Notes under the pieces: model-generated
Told to the model about the DNA's origin: nothing
The model's input: only the letters and a program-made list of their open reading frames with translations
Databases searched by the model: none
In this document: positions 1 to 10,699 of the stretch, piece by piece
Layout of the letters: every line of letters begins with the position of its first letter
How positions within the stretch are numbered: the stretch's first letter is position 1
Assembly: GCA_000934455.1 (NCBI GenBank)
Contig: KN884769.1
Coordinates: 59,751 to 123,750 of the forward strand
DNA length: 64,000 bases
Direction of reading: 5' to 3'
From: Apostichopus parvimensis
Lineage: Eukaryota > Echinodermata > Holothuroidea > Aspidochirotida > Stichopodidae
Translations under genes and position numbers: made by a program

Positions 1-246
1 AACAATCCTTCTTATTGAATAAACCTGTTTTGTCGATAATAACCACACCTGGCGTTTCGTTTGCAAGGAAATATAATTATCGAACAACTGTCGGTAGAAA
101 AAAATGCAAATTTCATTGTGTTAATATGTGGTGGCTTCATATTTATATTACTGCAAACGCAACCAATTGCTTTACATTTGAAATTTCCCTAAAATAGACT
201 GTAAGAATAGTCAATATAGGCTAGAGTTTTGAAGAGTCATGCTCAC

Positions 247-311
247 CAGATGTCGCATCTCACTTGTAGACGTTGTTGCACCATCTTCTTTACGGCTTTT
301 AATCCAAGTAC
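247..311 (-). CDS. Gene A exon 6: first cytoplasmic exon
   Basis: 65 nt, phase 1 in and phase 0 out, acceptor TTACACAG, donor GTGAGC. It encodes a hydrophilic Lys/Arg/Ser/Thr-rich segment beginning GTWIKSRKEDG. The positive charge just after the membrane span fits a cytoplasmic start. The rest of the tail is off the left edge. Confidence 0.55.
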
Positions 312-3300
312 CTGTGTAAAAACAATGATATGTAGACAGCTATGTCGTCCAAAGAGCACATCATAACTGAAATGCATTAAATCGCATTTGCATGATGATA
401 TTTAACTTCTGTGACTCTTTGTAATTTATATAATTATATTTGGTTCCGTAAGCTCAAACTCCTTTGGTTGAAATCCATATATGCAATACTAATAACTTTA
501 ACGTATTAACCTAGAACCACCCATCATCGAAACCTAAAACGTCTAGCCTACGTAAAATCGACACGTATCCTGATCTCACCAGCTATAACCACAATAATAA
601 CGACGACAGATACAACCAATGCTATTGGCAGGGCTATTGCTTTCACGTGGTTCCTTGATTCGAATACGCTTTCCGCGTCCTTTTCGGTGCAATTCACTGA
701 AAATTGAAAAGAAGAGGGAAACAAAATTTAATTTCAAAATTATATTGAGTTGTTACTTAATATACAATGCAATTAAATTCAAAATCCATATGCATTTGAA
801 TAGTTCACGTCCATTCAACATCTAGCAATATGATGATAGGATCTGCTGTTTAACATTTTATTATTGAATCAGTGTACCTCGTATACCAAACACTCTCGAT
901 ATAATGTGCAGCATAGATTGTAGTGTGAAGCGATTAAAAATGAAAACTGGTAAATTTCACTCATTTTTAAAATTGACATTACTCTCAAAATGAAATGCTT
1001 ATACTTGTGTGTCGGCAACGCTACTTCAATAACGTATTAACTATAGACGTGGCATTGGATGAAACTCTGGACTTCGGTAGAAAAGCAGTTTGACTATAAC
1101 AGAGCTTATAATCAGAGCGAAGTCTAGTTGAATGTGTGAAAAGCGAACGAAATTCGCATACTTGTGTTAAAGGTGCCTTATTGGAATTTAAAAAATACTA
1201 TCTTATGTATGTTAACCATAGGATAGGTATGACACGTGAATTTGAACCGCCATAATACCTTTCATATATATTTCTGTTGATGATGTAAATAGTTTTGTTG
1301 CTGATCCAGTTGCTTTGCAAGTTACCCTAACAGTATCACCACACCTTGCTTCTGCAGTTGTTTCAAGCTTGATTTCCGACTTTACGTTGAAGAGCCCCTT
1401 GTACTCCGACGACGTTTCTTCTTTGTAAATTATGGTAATTTTGTTCTCATCTGACATATGCCATTCTAACCCAACAACCGGTCGCACCTCGCTAATTGAA
1501 CATGTATAAGAGTTCGTCTTGTTGGTCAAAATAACGCAGTTTTCATTCTCGCATCCTAATATTTCCAAATATGAAGGTGACGGCGGTACTGATAGAAATA
1601 AAAATAAAAATAAGCTATACGTGTTTCTTTGGAAAATGATATGATTATGGAAGTATCACCCGTTCGGGCAAGCCTTCCTTGGTAAAACAAGAAATGCCGA
1701 GACAAACAAAAATGTATACATAATAGTAATGAATAGTCTATGAACTCCATATTTGAGTTATTTGAGTTAAAATTTTGAATTGGAAGCCACCCGACGTGTA
1801 AGCTGTAATTCATAAGCCTTTGCGGGCTTCTCCCACATTTGTGGTCGCTTAAGCGTCGTAAAAATAACTGCTGATTATTATTATTATATTTTATTGACAC
1901 GTCGTGTTTGGAAGAATTGCTTTCCTTTCTCATTTAGTTACTCTTTGTACTAAACCCTGATGTTTTAAGATGAATATTTGTCATCAAGAGACGATACACA
2001 TGCCTTAATATTCAATCTTATCCATATAGGAGGCGTAAAATTACAAATTTCTAACTACATTTTTGCGTCCATTTTCACTGCGGCTCATCAGCTGTTGACA
2101 AATAAGCAAATAGCTACATGGTAGTAGTGAACATGTAACGTAAGATGAATTACCTAATACAATCAGTTTAACACCATTAATGTTGTCTTCGATACCATCA
2201 CTCGAAATGCAGAGGAAATTTCCCTCGTCTTCGATCTCCGTTGAATCAATGTTTATTGTTCCATCTCTTCTAACCTCATAATGTTCCTTTAGTGCCGGCC
2301 AAACTTTTATATCACCGTTGGCTCCATAGCTAACCAATTGACTCGAGTTTTGTACAATTTTCCTCCACACAAAGATACCCGTATTACTGTAAGAGCATGT
2401 AAGCAATGCCCGCCTGCTCCTCTCTCGTAACATTTCTGAATATACAATTTCGTTAGCGTCATCTTTTGGGTACATATCTACTAAGACGTTTCTTGATTTC
2501 CAAGTTTCCAGCTGCTGCAATTTTGCACTACATATGAAGAGGTGAAGTTCCTTCTTCGGTATGTTCTTTAAATCTATGACCGCGCTAGACAGAAACGTAT
2601 TGTTTGCATTTGTAGTAGGAGTAATCGTGCGATTTGAGCTTATAAGTCTTTCTGCGTTACCGACCATCAAATACCAGACTATCTCACTCGCCGGTTTTGT
2701 GCCATGGACACTACAGGTAAGTTTCCCGCCAGTCTGGTCGCTATTGATGAGACAAACTTTATTGTCATTACTGCAGTTGTTAATGTGAGGAAAACTGTCT
2801 TTTGGTGTCACTGCAAATGTGAAATATAAGTTGTTTGCTATATTAGACATTGTCGTAAATATGTAGTTGTAAGTGAGAGGTATAAACAATGTGGAAACCT
2901 GGAACTCATAAAAGGTATTTTCGAGTCATCAACAATATCATTGGGAGGTTCCTCACAGGTATTTTACGTCGGTTAATGTGCGGGTGGGTTTGTTTTGTAT
3001 TCTGACTGAGGACTTGAATAAAATAATTCCAGGTTCTCGCATGTCTTTTCTAAAGAATCACCACGTTCTCGCAAGAATTATATTGTTCAGGGGTACTGTT
3101 AAGGTTAGGGTACGTCGAATTGAACAATAGGGTCCTCTGTCTGAATGTCAAACACAGCTGCGTGTTTGCGTGTGTGTAAGTGTAGTTCGAATGTGTGAGT
3201 GAAGGGGAAAAGAGGGAGGGAGGGAGCGTGAGTTGGGTTAGCCAATATGAAAGGCGCTAGGAGTTTCTAGATCAGCACATTACAAATTCATTCCTTTCAA

Positions 3301-5011
3301 TCGGTTTATCCATTTCAACAATGTTTATCTATATACAATATCTTCGGAACAGAGAAGCAAAATAAAGGGAACGATATGCATTTCTATGTAAGAGCTGAAT
3401 TGAGTAAATAATGAACTGCAACAATTCAAACTCTTGTGGGTCAATACAATTGAACCCTTTTTAAAGGATAGTGGCGGGTGAACATTTATTTCGGACTGAT
3501 GAAAGACAAACATGTTATTTCATCTTCGTGAATTTAGGCCCTTGAAGTTAACACTTCTTGTGCAACACCATCTAATATACATCGTTATCGTTTAAATAAA
3601 TGTAACATCGATTCCAAAGTTCTATTTTACGATTGGAGTGAATAATAATATGAATAACACTATAGCCATTGGTACTTATTAAATTACATTTACAACAAAT
3701 GCTAAACAATATGTTGAGCTGTTTCGTCTGAAACTGTGAGATTCCTATACGATCAACATTCTAGGATATTACATTTTTGTAAGAGGTCTAAAGTAGCGTT
3801 TCCTAGTACTTTAATGATTAATTTTACACTTTATTTAATTCAAAAATGTGCTCACCTGTCACTACCACATCAACGTGATAGGTATTAAAAAGGTCATTCG
3901 GTAATATGCAAACCACTTTGAATTTTCTTTCGTGTTCAAAAGAAACATTCGTGATGATAAGGTTTCCATTAGACTGAATGTCAAACTCTCCACTTGTGAA
4001 TCCCTCGCCAGACTTTGTCTTCCAATTGTAGATAAGGGTGGCTGCTTCTCCACTATTGTCGGCGTTGTCGTACCAATATAGGGACTTACAGTCTTCTGAA
4101 AACTTACAATGGATGAAACTTCTTGTTTTATATTCGACAAACTCTTCTGATACACATCCATCTAATTCTTTTTCTGGAAGATGGATGGAGTTCAAAGAAA
4201 AATATTTAACAAATATAATAAACAGTGACATATTTAATGATCAGTCATATATAGTTATTGATCACAAGGACAGAAAGCTCATTTGAAACCTTGTCCATGT
4301 GATAATTGTGGACAAACAACGGCTTATGCCAAGCCTTCTCATGTCCAGAGAGTTACCGGCACCGAGAATTAAGCGTCCCCACCCGACGGACGGAAGGGTA
4401 CATCAGCATTTGACTGCTTTTTCAAATACTGTGGAGATGAAGACATCACTGCAGTGCAGCTATGTTGAACGAAGTTATATCGAAACCATTGAATGAACAG
4501 AACCAAATCCCATTTCCCCAAGTTGCAAGTCCAGAAAATTGGGTTCCTGGCGAGGATGTGAACTTCGAATATAATGATTGCGGGCGGACACTCTAACCGT
4601 TACACTTCCTCAACCTTTTCATAACTGTGTGAAGGAATCTAACAAGAATTAGATAGTAATCCTCAGCTATCATGAGATGCAATAATCTACTAACAGCATT
4701 ACTGATGGTTTGGCTTATTGGTTACTTCGCTTCACAAATTGTAAGATACAAGCTCCGCCCAACTACCAATGTTGTCTTGGTTCACACAATCGTAAATAAT
4801 GTATGGTACTTGTCGTATTACTTCTTCGGTAGATTAATTAAAACAAATTATTGAACTTAAATAAGACATGCTGCCAAGTGACTTCTAATATTTAATACAA
4901 CAAGTGATCTGCACGGAAGACGAAGTTGATGGAAAGGGGATACCACTAACCGTTGGCAGCGTCAATAACAACGGCTACAACGAGGAACCAGAAGAGGATT
5001 CCTTTCTTCAT
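247..5011 (-). CDS. Gene A: Ig-domain transmembrane receptor, 3' end beyond window
   Basis: Six exons were assembled on the minus strand: 5011-4951, 4173-3856, 2810-2154, 1588-1259, 696-580 and 311-247. All junctions up to the transmembrane exon are phase 1, as is typical of Ig-superfamily genes. The product has a signal peptide, an N-terminal Ig-like exon, one long exon with two Ig-like domains, another Ig-like exon, a transmembrane segment of Val/Ile/Ala residues and the start of a cytoplasmic tail. The last exon ends in phase 0 at a GTGAGC donor, so the gene continues past position 1. Layout and phases match gene B (10.6-22.3 kb), so a degenerate kinase domain may lie outside the window; that is inference. 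The role is probably cell-surface recognition. I do not recognise a named orthologue. Confidence 0.75.
580..696 (-). CDS. Gene A exon 5: transmembrane segment
   Basis: 117 nt, phase 1 to phase 1, acceptor TTTTCAG, donor GTGAGA. It encodes a juxtamembrane stalk followed by a hydrophobic run of about 22 residues (AIALPIALVVSVVVIIVVIA), consistent with a single type I membrane span. Confidence 0.75.
1259..1588 (-). CDS. Gene A exon 4: membrane-proximal Ig-like domain
   Basis: 330 nt, phase 1 to phase 1, acceptor TTTCTATCAG, donor GTATTA. Ig features are a B-strand Cys (SYTCSI), Trp (LEWHMS) and F-strand Cys (RVTCKA). The extra pair in GCENENC near its start resembles the extra-cysteine pattern at the start of gene B exon 2 and of gene A exon 3. 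Confidence 0.7.
1770..1900. repeat. Truncated SINE-body copy inside gene A intron
   Basis: The stretch with GGAAGCCACCCGACGTGTAA and GTGGTCGCTTAAGCGTCG is closely related to 7080-7180 and in part to 5360-5400. It is the central part of the tRNA-headed repeat described at 6886-7375. Confidence 0.7.
2154..2810 (-). CDS. Gene A exon 3: two fused Ig-like domains
   Basis: 657 nt, phase 1 to phase 1, acceptor CATTTGCAG, donor GTAATT. It encodes two Ig-like units in one exon: the first with KLTCSV, IVWYLM and LFICSA, the second with ALLTCSY, IFVWRKI and EGNFLCIS. One exon for two domains, while the neighbouring exons encode one each, suggests loss of an intron between ancestral single-domain exons. 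Confidence 0.75.
3856..4173 (-). CDS. Gene A exon 2: N-terminal Ig-like domain
   Basis: 318 nt, phase 1 to phase 1, acceptor CTTCCAG, donor GTGAGC. It contains an Ig-type B-strand Cys (FIHCKF), a Trp-Tyr region (LYWYDN) and an F-strand Cys (KVVCIL) at normal Ig spacing, followed by a G-strand ending VDVVVTG. It is probably a V-like domain. Confidence 0.75.
4951..5011 (-). CDS. Gene A exon 1: signal peptide
   Basis: Starts at ATG 5011 and encodes MKKGILFWFLVVAVVIDAAN plus one base of the next codon, ending at a GTTAGT donor (phase 1). A short basic N-terminus followed by a hydrophobic core and a small-residue end is a classical signal peptide. The start was chosen because it is the only ATG giving a secretion signal in the phase the next Ig exon needs. 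Confidence 0.75.
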
Positions 5012-5138
5012 TTCTGCACGAGAAAGAAAACAGAGAAAGAAAAGTTGTAATACACAAATATAATGAAAGTTACTTCAATTTCATGTTTACGTTTGCTGAC
5101 TGAAGCAGTCTCTTTAACATTGGATTCATCAATACATA

Positions 5139-5835
5139 CAAGCATGGACAGTGAGTTATTTTGGAAATGCTATTCTAAATGCGAACGTATGGGTTGGATG
5201 TTTTAACATTTTAGCACGTGGATTGGGCGGACAGCACACCAGGGAGTATAGTCATGTAGGTACCTACACAGTGAGGACGCCTGCGAGCACCGTGACAGGC
5301 TCAGAATAAGTTGGTTACGCAGTTAGCCTCTGAAACTGCAAATGCACAGAGACTATATGCTTAAGCGTCGTAAACATGACTGTTGAATGTTATTATTAAG
5401 AGTATTATTATTATCTTACGGCATTCACATTCGTCGCGCTCTGACCAAGATCTTTTTTCCAGACCATCATAACGAAGGACAGCCAGAACAACATGAGACA
5501 GCGAACATGAGGCAATTCAATGCTGATTGTAGGTATTGTTCACTTGGCAGGTAATGCCAATATTGTAGCGCGCACGGGCACTACAATAAATGCCAATGGC
5601 TATAGTGTTATTCATATTATGATTCATCACAATCGTACATAGAACTTTGGAATCAAAGTGAATTTGATCTAGGTCAACAGTGTGCTTATGCGACGCATCA
5701 CCTCTTTTCTTCGTGTTAACGTGTGGACAAGGCAATGTACCTACAAATGTACCCTGGACAGTACGTTATTTTGGAAATGCTATTCTAAATGTGAACGTAT
5801 TGCTTGGATTTATATCATTTCGGCACGTGTAACCG
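5139..5835. repeat. Diverged direct repeat pair and a SINE-body fragment
   Basis: About 80 bases around 5139-5222 (GGAAATGCTATTCTAAATGC) recur at about 5755-5835 with roughly four-fifths identity by eye. Between them, 5360-5530 is a copy of the SINE body at 7150-7330, including its poly(TTA) stretch and CGGCATTCA..TCGTCGCGCTCTGACC. No gene is seen here. Confidence 0.6.
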
Positions 5836-6073
5836 CGTGTAAATTCTTGAACTTTGAAGTAATGACAAAGTGACAAACACTTAATTACAGTGAGCTTGTC
5901 ATTTGAAGTCATACAACATTTTGAGATTTCAAAATCTTCGTAAGTTAGCTAATATCTGGAAATGTTGCAGCTTCTATGAGTGCTCTGAGATTCCGAAGAA
6001 ATTTCACAATAAGACCTAAAACGTCTGTAGTGTATCGTTTCGCTTGAAATTAAATCGGAGGAAACCAAATAAG

Positions 6074-6423
6074 CAGTGGCGTAGGAAGGTACTTTCGAGT
6101 AGGGGGGGGGGGCCTTGGGGGGGGGTCTGAGGGGGGGGGGTGTCCCCCTCCCCTTTGGATTTTTTTTGCATTTCCAGGTGGCCTCAGATGCAATTTGGTG
6201 CAATATAGCACACTTCAACACCCACTCCATTTTGTAAGTAATTTTGCATTTTCACCTGGCCTTAGATGCAATTTGGTGCTCCAAATGAGATTTTTTTCTC
6301 ATTTGGAAATGAAAAAGGGGTTTTCTGACTTGCGGAGCGGGGGGAGGCGGAATGATACTTCCGCCCCACCATATTTTTCACTGGGGGGTTGGCGCCCCCA
6401 GCCCCCCGGTTCCTACGCCCTTG
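6074..6423. mobile_element. Non-autonomous hAT-type DNA transposon with 8-bp target-site duplication
   Basis: A 350-bp element. The left end is CAGTGGCGTAGGAA; the right end, reverse-complemented, is CAAGGGCGTAGGAA: 14-bp terminal inverted repeats with two mismatches. The flanks 6066-6073 and 6424-6431 are both CAAATAAG, a perfect 8-bp target-site duplication. CAGNG-type ends and 8-bp duplications are hAT hallmarks. Inside are runs of G and C next to each end and an internal direct repeat built on GATGCAATTTGGTGC (at about 6188 and 6267). There is no transposase, so it is a MITE-like passenger. The perfect duplication implies recent insertion. Confidence 0.85.
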
Positions 6424-6885
6424 CAAATAAGCGTTGCATTGCCTGTACCCTCTCCTAACCCCGCACACTGGTGATCCAAAACTGATCCCCTTCCTGCGCC
6501 GCTGACTGCAAGGGCACCGCTGAATGGAATACCCATATCCTACCTATAAAGCTCTACTGAACACATCAACATATGAAAATTACATATGAGGATAGTGTGG
6601 ACATGTGTGATTGCGATAATGGGGGTGAGGATGAGGAATGGAAATCAGGCGTGAAAAACTCAGCTAGCGTGTATAGTGCGTAGGTTGAACTATATGGTTG
6701 GACTCTAACTTGTCTCGTACTCGGATCTGCTAGACTTGAATACAGCCCCGATTAATAGACCTATATTGTAATTCAATCAAAATAGTATTTTAAATTTAGG
6801 GCATGAATGTAAAACTCCTCGTAGATATGCAAAAAGTTGCTCGGTCATATTAGTTCAACATATACCTCGGTCAAAAACATCTAAA

Positions 6886-7375
6886 CCGGTGCTGTGGCCG
6901 AGTGGATGAAGGCGGTTGCATTTGAAGCAATGATAATTAGCAATCAGGTGGTTCCGGGTTCGATACCCGGCCTGGTCATAGTAAGATGGGTTTATTTATC
7001 CAAGAGCAATTTATGGTTTTTCCTTCTGAAATTACGTTCTAAATTAAAAAGATTCCAAACTTGAGTTAGAATATTGAATTGGAAGCCACCCGACGTGTAA
7101 GTTGTAATCCATAGGCCCTTGCGGGTTACTCCCACATTTGTGGTCGCTTAAGCGTCGCAAACATAACTGTTGATTATCATTTGTATGATAATTGTTATTA
7201 TTTTTATTATTATTTTACGGCATTCATATTCGTCGCGCTCTGACCAAGGTCTTTCTTCCAGACCATCATGGCGAAGGACAACCAGAACAACATGAGACAG
7301 CGAACATGATGCAATTCAATGCTGATTGGATATATTCATGTTCTAATGGTGCATATAGACGTTATAAGCTTTGAA
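6886..7375 (+). repeat. tRNA-derived SINE, most complete copy
   Basis: The head at about 6888-6980 carries a pol III A box (TGGCCGAGTGG) and B box (GGTTCGATACC) in tRNA order, with a T-arm CCGGGTTCGATACCCGG and a hairpin resembling an anticodon arm (GTTGC, 7-nt loop, GCAAT). The acceptor stem pairs poorly, so it is not a working tRNA. The body to about 7375 recurs, truncated, at 5360-5530 and 1770-1900. Confidence 0.65.
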
Positions 7376-7379
7376 GAAA

Positions 7380-10300
7380 ATCACAGCAATATAATAAAAT
7401 CTAGTTTGTGGACTTTGAACTTTTTAATTTACAACTTGTAAGCATTATCATACACAGATTAAAGATTTGTTTGATTACTTAAATCCACACAACTTCTAGT
7501 TTCAGTTTCGTTTTGAAATATACCACATAACAAACAAGTTTGTCATCGTTCTTCCGATCTTCTTATATCAATTTGGGAACGGCTGATTTTATTAAGCAAA
7601 TGACCCGTACAGATGTATAGTTTATTTAAAACGGTTTTAATTTACTTAGCACAGCTAAGCATACTTTAATCCCGAATGAATTCCCAACCAATCTCAATCC
7701 GACCTACAGTTGTTACAATTTCCTGCCATCCTACTGCCATCCTAGCAACAAGAACATTATATATACTGACAAAATAATTTACCCATGACACTGCACGTTC
7801 TGCTTGCTTGGTGCTTGATGTTTGCACGGATAATATGAAATCTAACAACCTAAATGTCTCAAATCAATGTTATATATATGTATATAAAAAAAGGACCAGG
7901 ATTCTGTCACGTTCTTTATAGAGTTATAAGGTTTGGAGTTCAGATTATATGAGTTGCATTCAGTTCTCTGAGAGTCACGTGATTCAAGTAAACGATTTTC
8001 GCACATTGTGACCAGTGTCCCCAGCACGTTCAGCGAATTCTGATGAACAAGGTCAACTGGAGCATTGTGAAATGGCAATTGGTCAGAGCAGGGCATAATA
8101 CCTTTCTGAATCACGGCTCGCAACATTCATTTAGTGTGGATTGAGAAAGTCACATATACTAAAGACAAAGCGAGGCGTAGCACAGCTATATCAACAACGT
8201 ATGAGTATTAGAGTATTCATTCTACCAGTATACATAAACAATAATCCATGCATCATTTAATGATTTCTTATTAACATGCAGAAGTGAGAACAATCCTCAA
8301 ATATAAAGTGTATCATACAAGCATTCCTCTAAAATCTTCAAAAGTGTCGAGCTTCTATTGTGCATTATCTACCATATGTAAACAAGAGACTTTTAATAAT
8401 AAGAAAGGAGGTTTAAAAAAAAACATTATCATCAACTGGTAACACCCGTTTTCAATAGAAAGTCAACAAACTTTGGTCTGTTATGATGGAACACACAATT
8501 ACCACGCTGGCTCAATAAAGACAATCTCCAATAGGTATATTTTCAGTAATTTCGCTGTTTTTACATAATAAGAACGACGTTCTAAGACCGCCTTCCAATA
8601 ATCGTAAACACCAACCAACTATACATTTAGTTTTATCCCCATCGCAAGTGGGTTCTTTGTTACCGTTTATGTTAATATGACATTCTGTTTCATGGATTTT
8701 GTCAACTAATTCAACCGTACTACGTTATAAGTAAAATATTGTATCAATACTAGCACTCCCTGTGACCTTGCATTGATCTCTCCAAATATCAAGGTACATG
8801 TTAAATCATATGCTGGCAATTTAAGAAGCGTACATCTGAACATTCGATGTAAATGCAAGTCGTTGTGTATTCATTATATTGAACTCAAGCAGAAAATATT
8901 ATGCAGTAAATAATGGCAACGCCAAGGGACAGGAAAGGGAGAGGAGGCTCAAAATCCAACAACATGGAAAAATCCTGGAACCTACGACTCAGGCTTTGAA
9001 ATAATATCAATAGAAATGTAATTTCTCTCTTCAAAATGCATTCATTTTGTGTTTGTGTACGAGAGAAGGATATCTGCTAAAGTTTGAGCTTCCGGGACTC
9101 CGTCCACTGGCCCCACTAGGGCCCTGAGAAACATTCCAGAGAAATTTAGGTGTAATCTCTCTTTCTGACAAGTAATTTTAGGATCCTTAAATTGATACAA
9201 AGGTGAACAAAAGGGTCCTGCATTCCCTGTATTCTTTATACAGGTGTGCGTTTGACCTTCTAAAACTCACAAACTGCAAAAGGATATTATTTAATTAGCT
9301 TTCAAATTACAGATTCGTAGAGATTTGAATAACCTCGCTAAACTTAGTTCAGAGTTCTCGTTACTCTCATTAAGAGCGATATAATTTTGAGCATGCGCAG
9401 ACCAATACTGTTGGAACTCAAGTAAGATGGCGGGTTTAATAGGCATAATCATTGACTTCCTTAGATGCTACTATAATCGCCTTGATTTACTACCGTGATT
9501 AACTACAGGCGTAGCTCATATGAGCGACGCATGAGTGTTCACATGTAATATTACATATGTTCACATGTAATATTACATGTGAACACTGTAGAGATGTGAG
9601 CCTTGACTTCCAGTGCACCCGGTGGTACGTGGCAGTACATTCCATTCAATTGCGAAATAATGCCCCAAAGTGTACATCTTAGTTCTATCGTAAACATGAT
9701 ACATAGTGAATAACGGCAATAGGCTACAGATAAAATGTGACAGGGCGTTACCTTAAGTACTTACTGCTCTTTGGGTTATTAATTCAGTTGGTCACTCTCC
9801 TGTACCTATTCGATTGACAGGTAGTTGAAGTTAGTAAGTAATTGATATAGTAGTACTTTATTTGAAATCACGGCTGAATATCAGTCTCTCTCTCTAATGA
9901 AGTAGTTAGAGCACTATTAAAAGTCATATAGGGCCCGCTTGTACCCGTTACATCGAACGTTGTGATAAAAAACCTGGCAGACATCCAATTACCAAAACAA
10001 AATGAGTCTAAAGTCTACCTAGTCTCAAGTATTTGCATGTTTGAGTATGCTATCAAAAATTCAAATAAAATAAATATTGACAATACAATATTTCGATATA
10101 TGCATATAATGCATATAATGCCATTATCTATATGGGCTTATGTGGTCCACCGAATAAAAAGTTACTTCGTCTTACTTCTTACATGTTTGAAAGAGGAATT
10201 ACACTTAGAAAGTATCTCAAGGCCCTACACATATTCCTTGCGAATTTCAAAAACGCTAAAGACATGTGAGGGAAGGAATATCCTCGAGAATGTTTTTCCT

Positions 10301-10600
10301 CTGTGATTACACATAAACGAATAGCTCACTCATAGCTCACATATATTTGGCATCGATCTTTACATAAAGCATTGGTTCGACTTGTTCTCTCTGAACCGTT
10401 TGCCCAAATTACTAATGGAGTCTAAGATTAAACACGTAATTGCTCCCTAGTAAAAGTAGCCTACTTGTGCAATAGGCTGAGAATTGTAGTGTTTTTTTTC
10501 TCTTATGCTGAAAAACATCTCACATTATGCAAGTGTTATTATTATTTAGTAGCACAGTTTAAAATAAAATGCAATAAAGCGCTAATATTTTTGAAATTGT
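7380..10600. other. Intergenic, no gene recognised
   Basis: AT-rich sequence downstream of gene B. The part from about 8480 onward is the left end of the segmental duplication shared with 51-63.6 kb. A perfect 28-bp palindrome lies at 9558-9585. Open frames here (for example 9962-10306) show no recognisable domain and are not kept intact in the duplicate copy. Confidence 0.6.
9558..9585. repeat. Perfect 28-bp palindrome
   Basis: The half-site is TGTTCACATGTAAT followed directly by its exact reverse complement. A partial direct copy of the same motif lies just upstream at 9537-9556. In the duplicate copy near 51338-51355 only the right part (ATTACATGTGAACAC) remains. Confidence 0.85.
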
Positions 10601-10699
10601 TCATGTACAACTGGTATGCCCTTTCATGGATTCGTACGAGTTAGCAGAACTAACGTCGTCATCACTCGGCACTGCGAGAAGTTCTGGGAGATGATCCGT
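10601..10699 (-). CDS. Gene B exon 17: C-terminal tail and stop
   Basis: 99 nt including TGA at 10603-10601, acceptor CCTTTTCAG. The acidic tail contains NSYESMKGHT, a YxxM motif that in active receptors recruits the PI3-kinase p85 SH2 domain. The tail is conserved at 56668-56570 in the duplicate. Confidence 0.8.
   Translation of the reverse strand, partial: TDHLPELLAVPSDDDVSSANSYESMKGHTSCT

Noticed and set aside
5949-6468. Pro/Gly-rich open frames on both strands
   Set aside because: They are translations of the G/C runs inside the hAT-type element, with no domain.
6890-6978. A functional tRNA gene (A and B boxes, T-arm, anticodon-like loop)
   Set aside because: The acceptor stem pairs poorly, the anticodon loop does not agree with the long variable region, and the sequence continues into a repeat body found elsewhere, so it is a tRNA-derived SINE.
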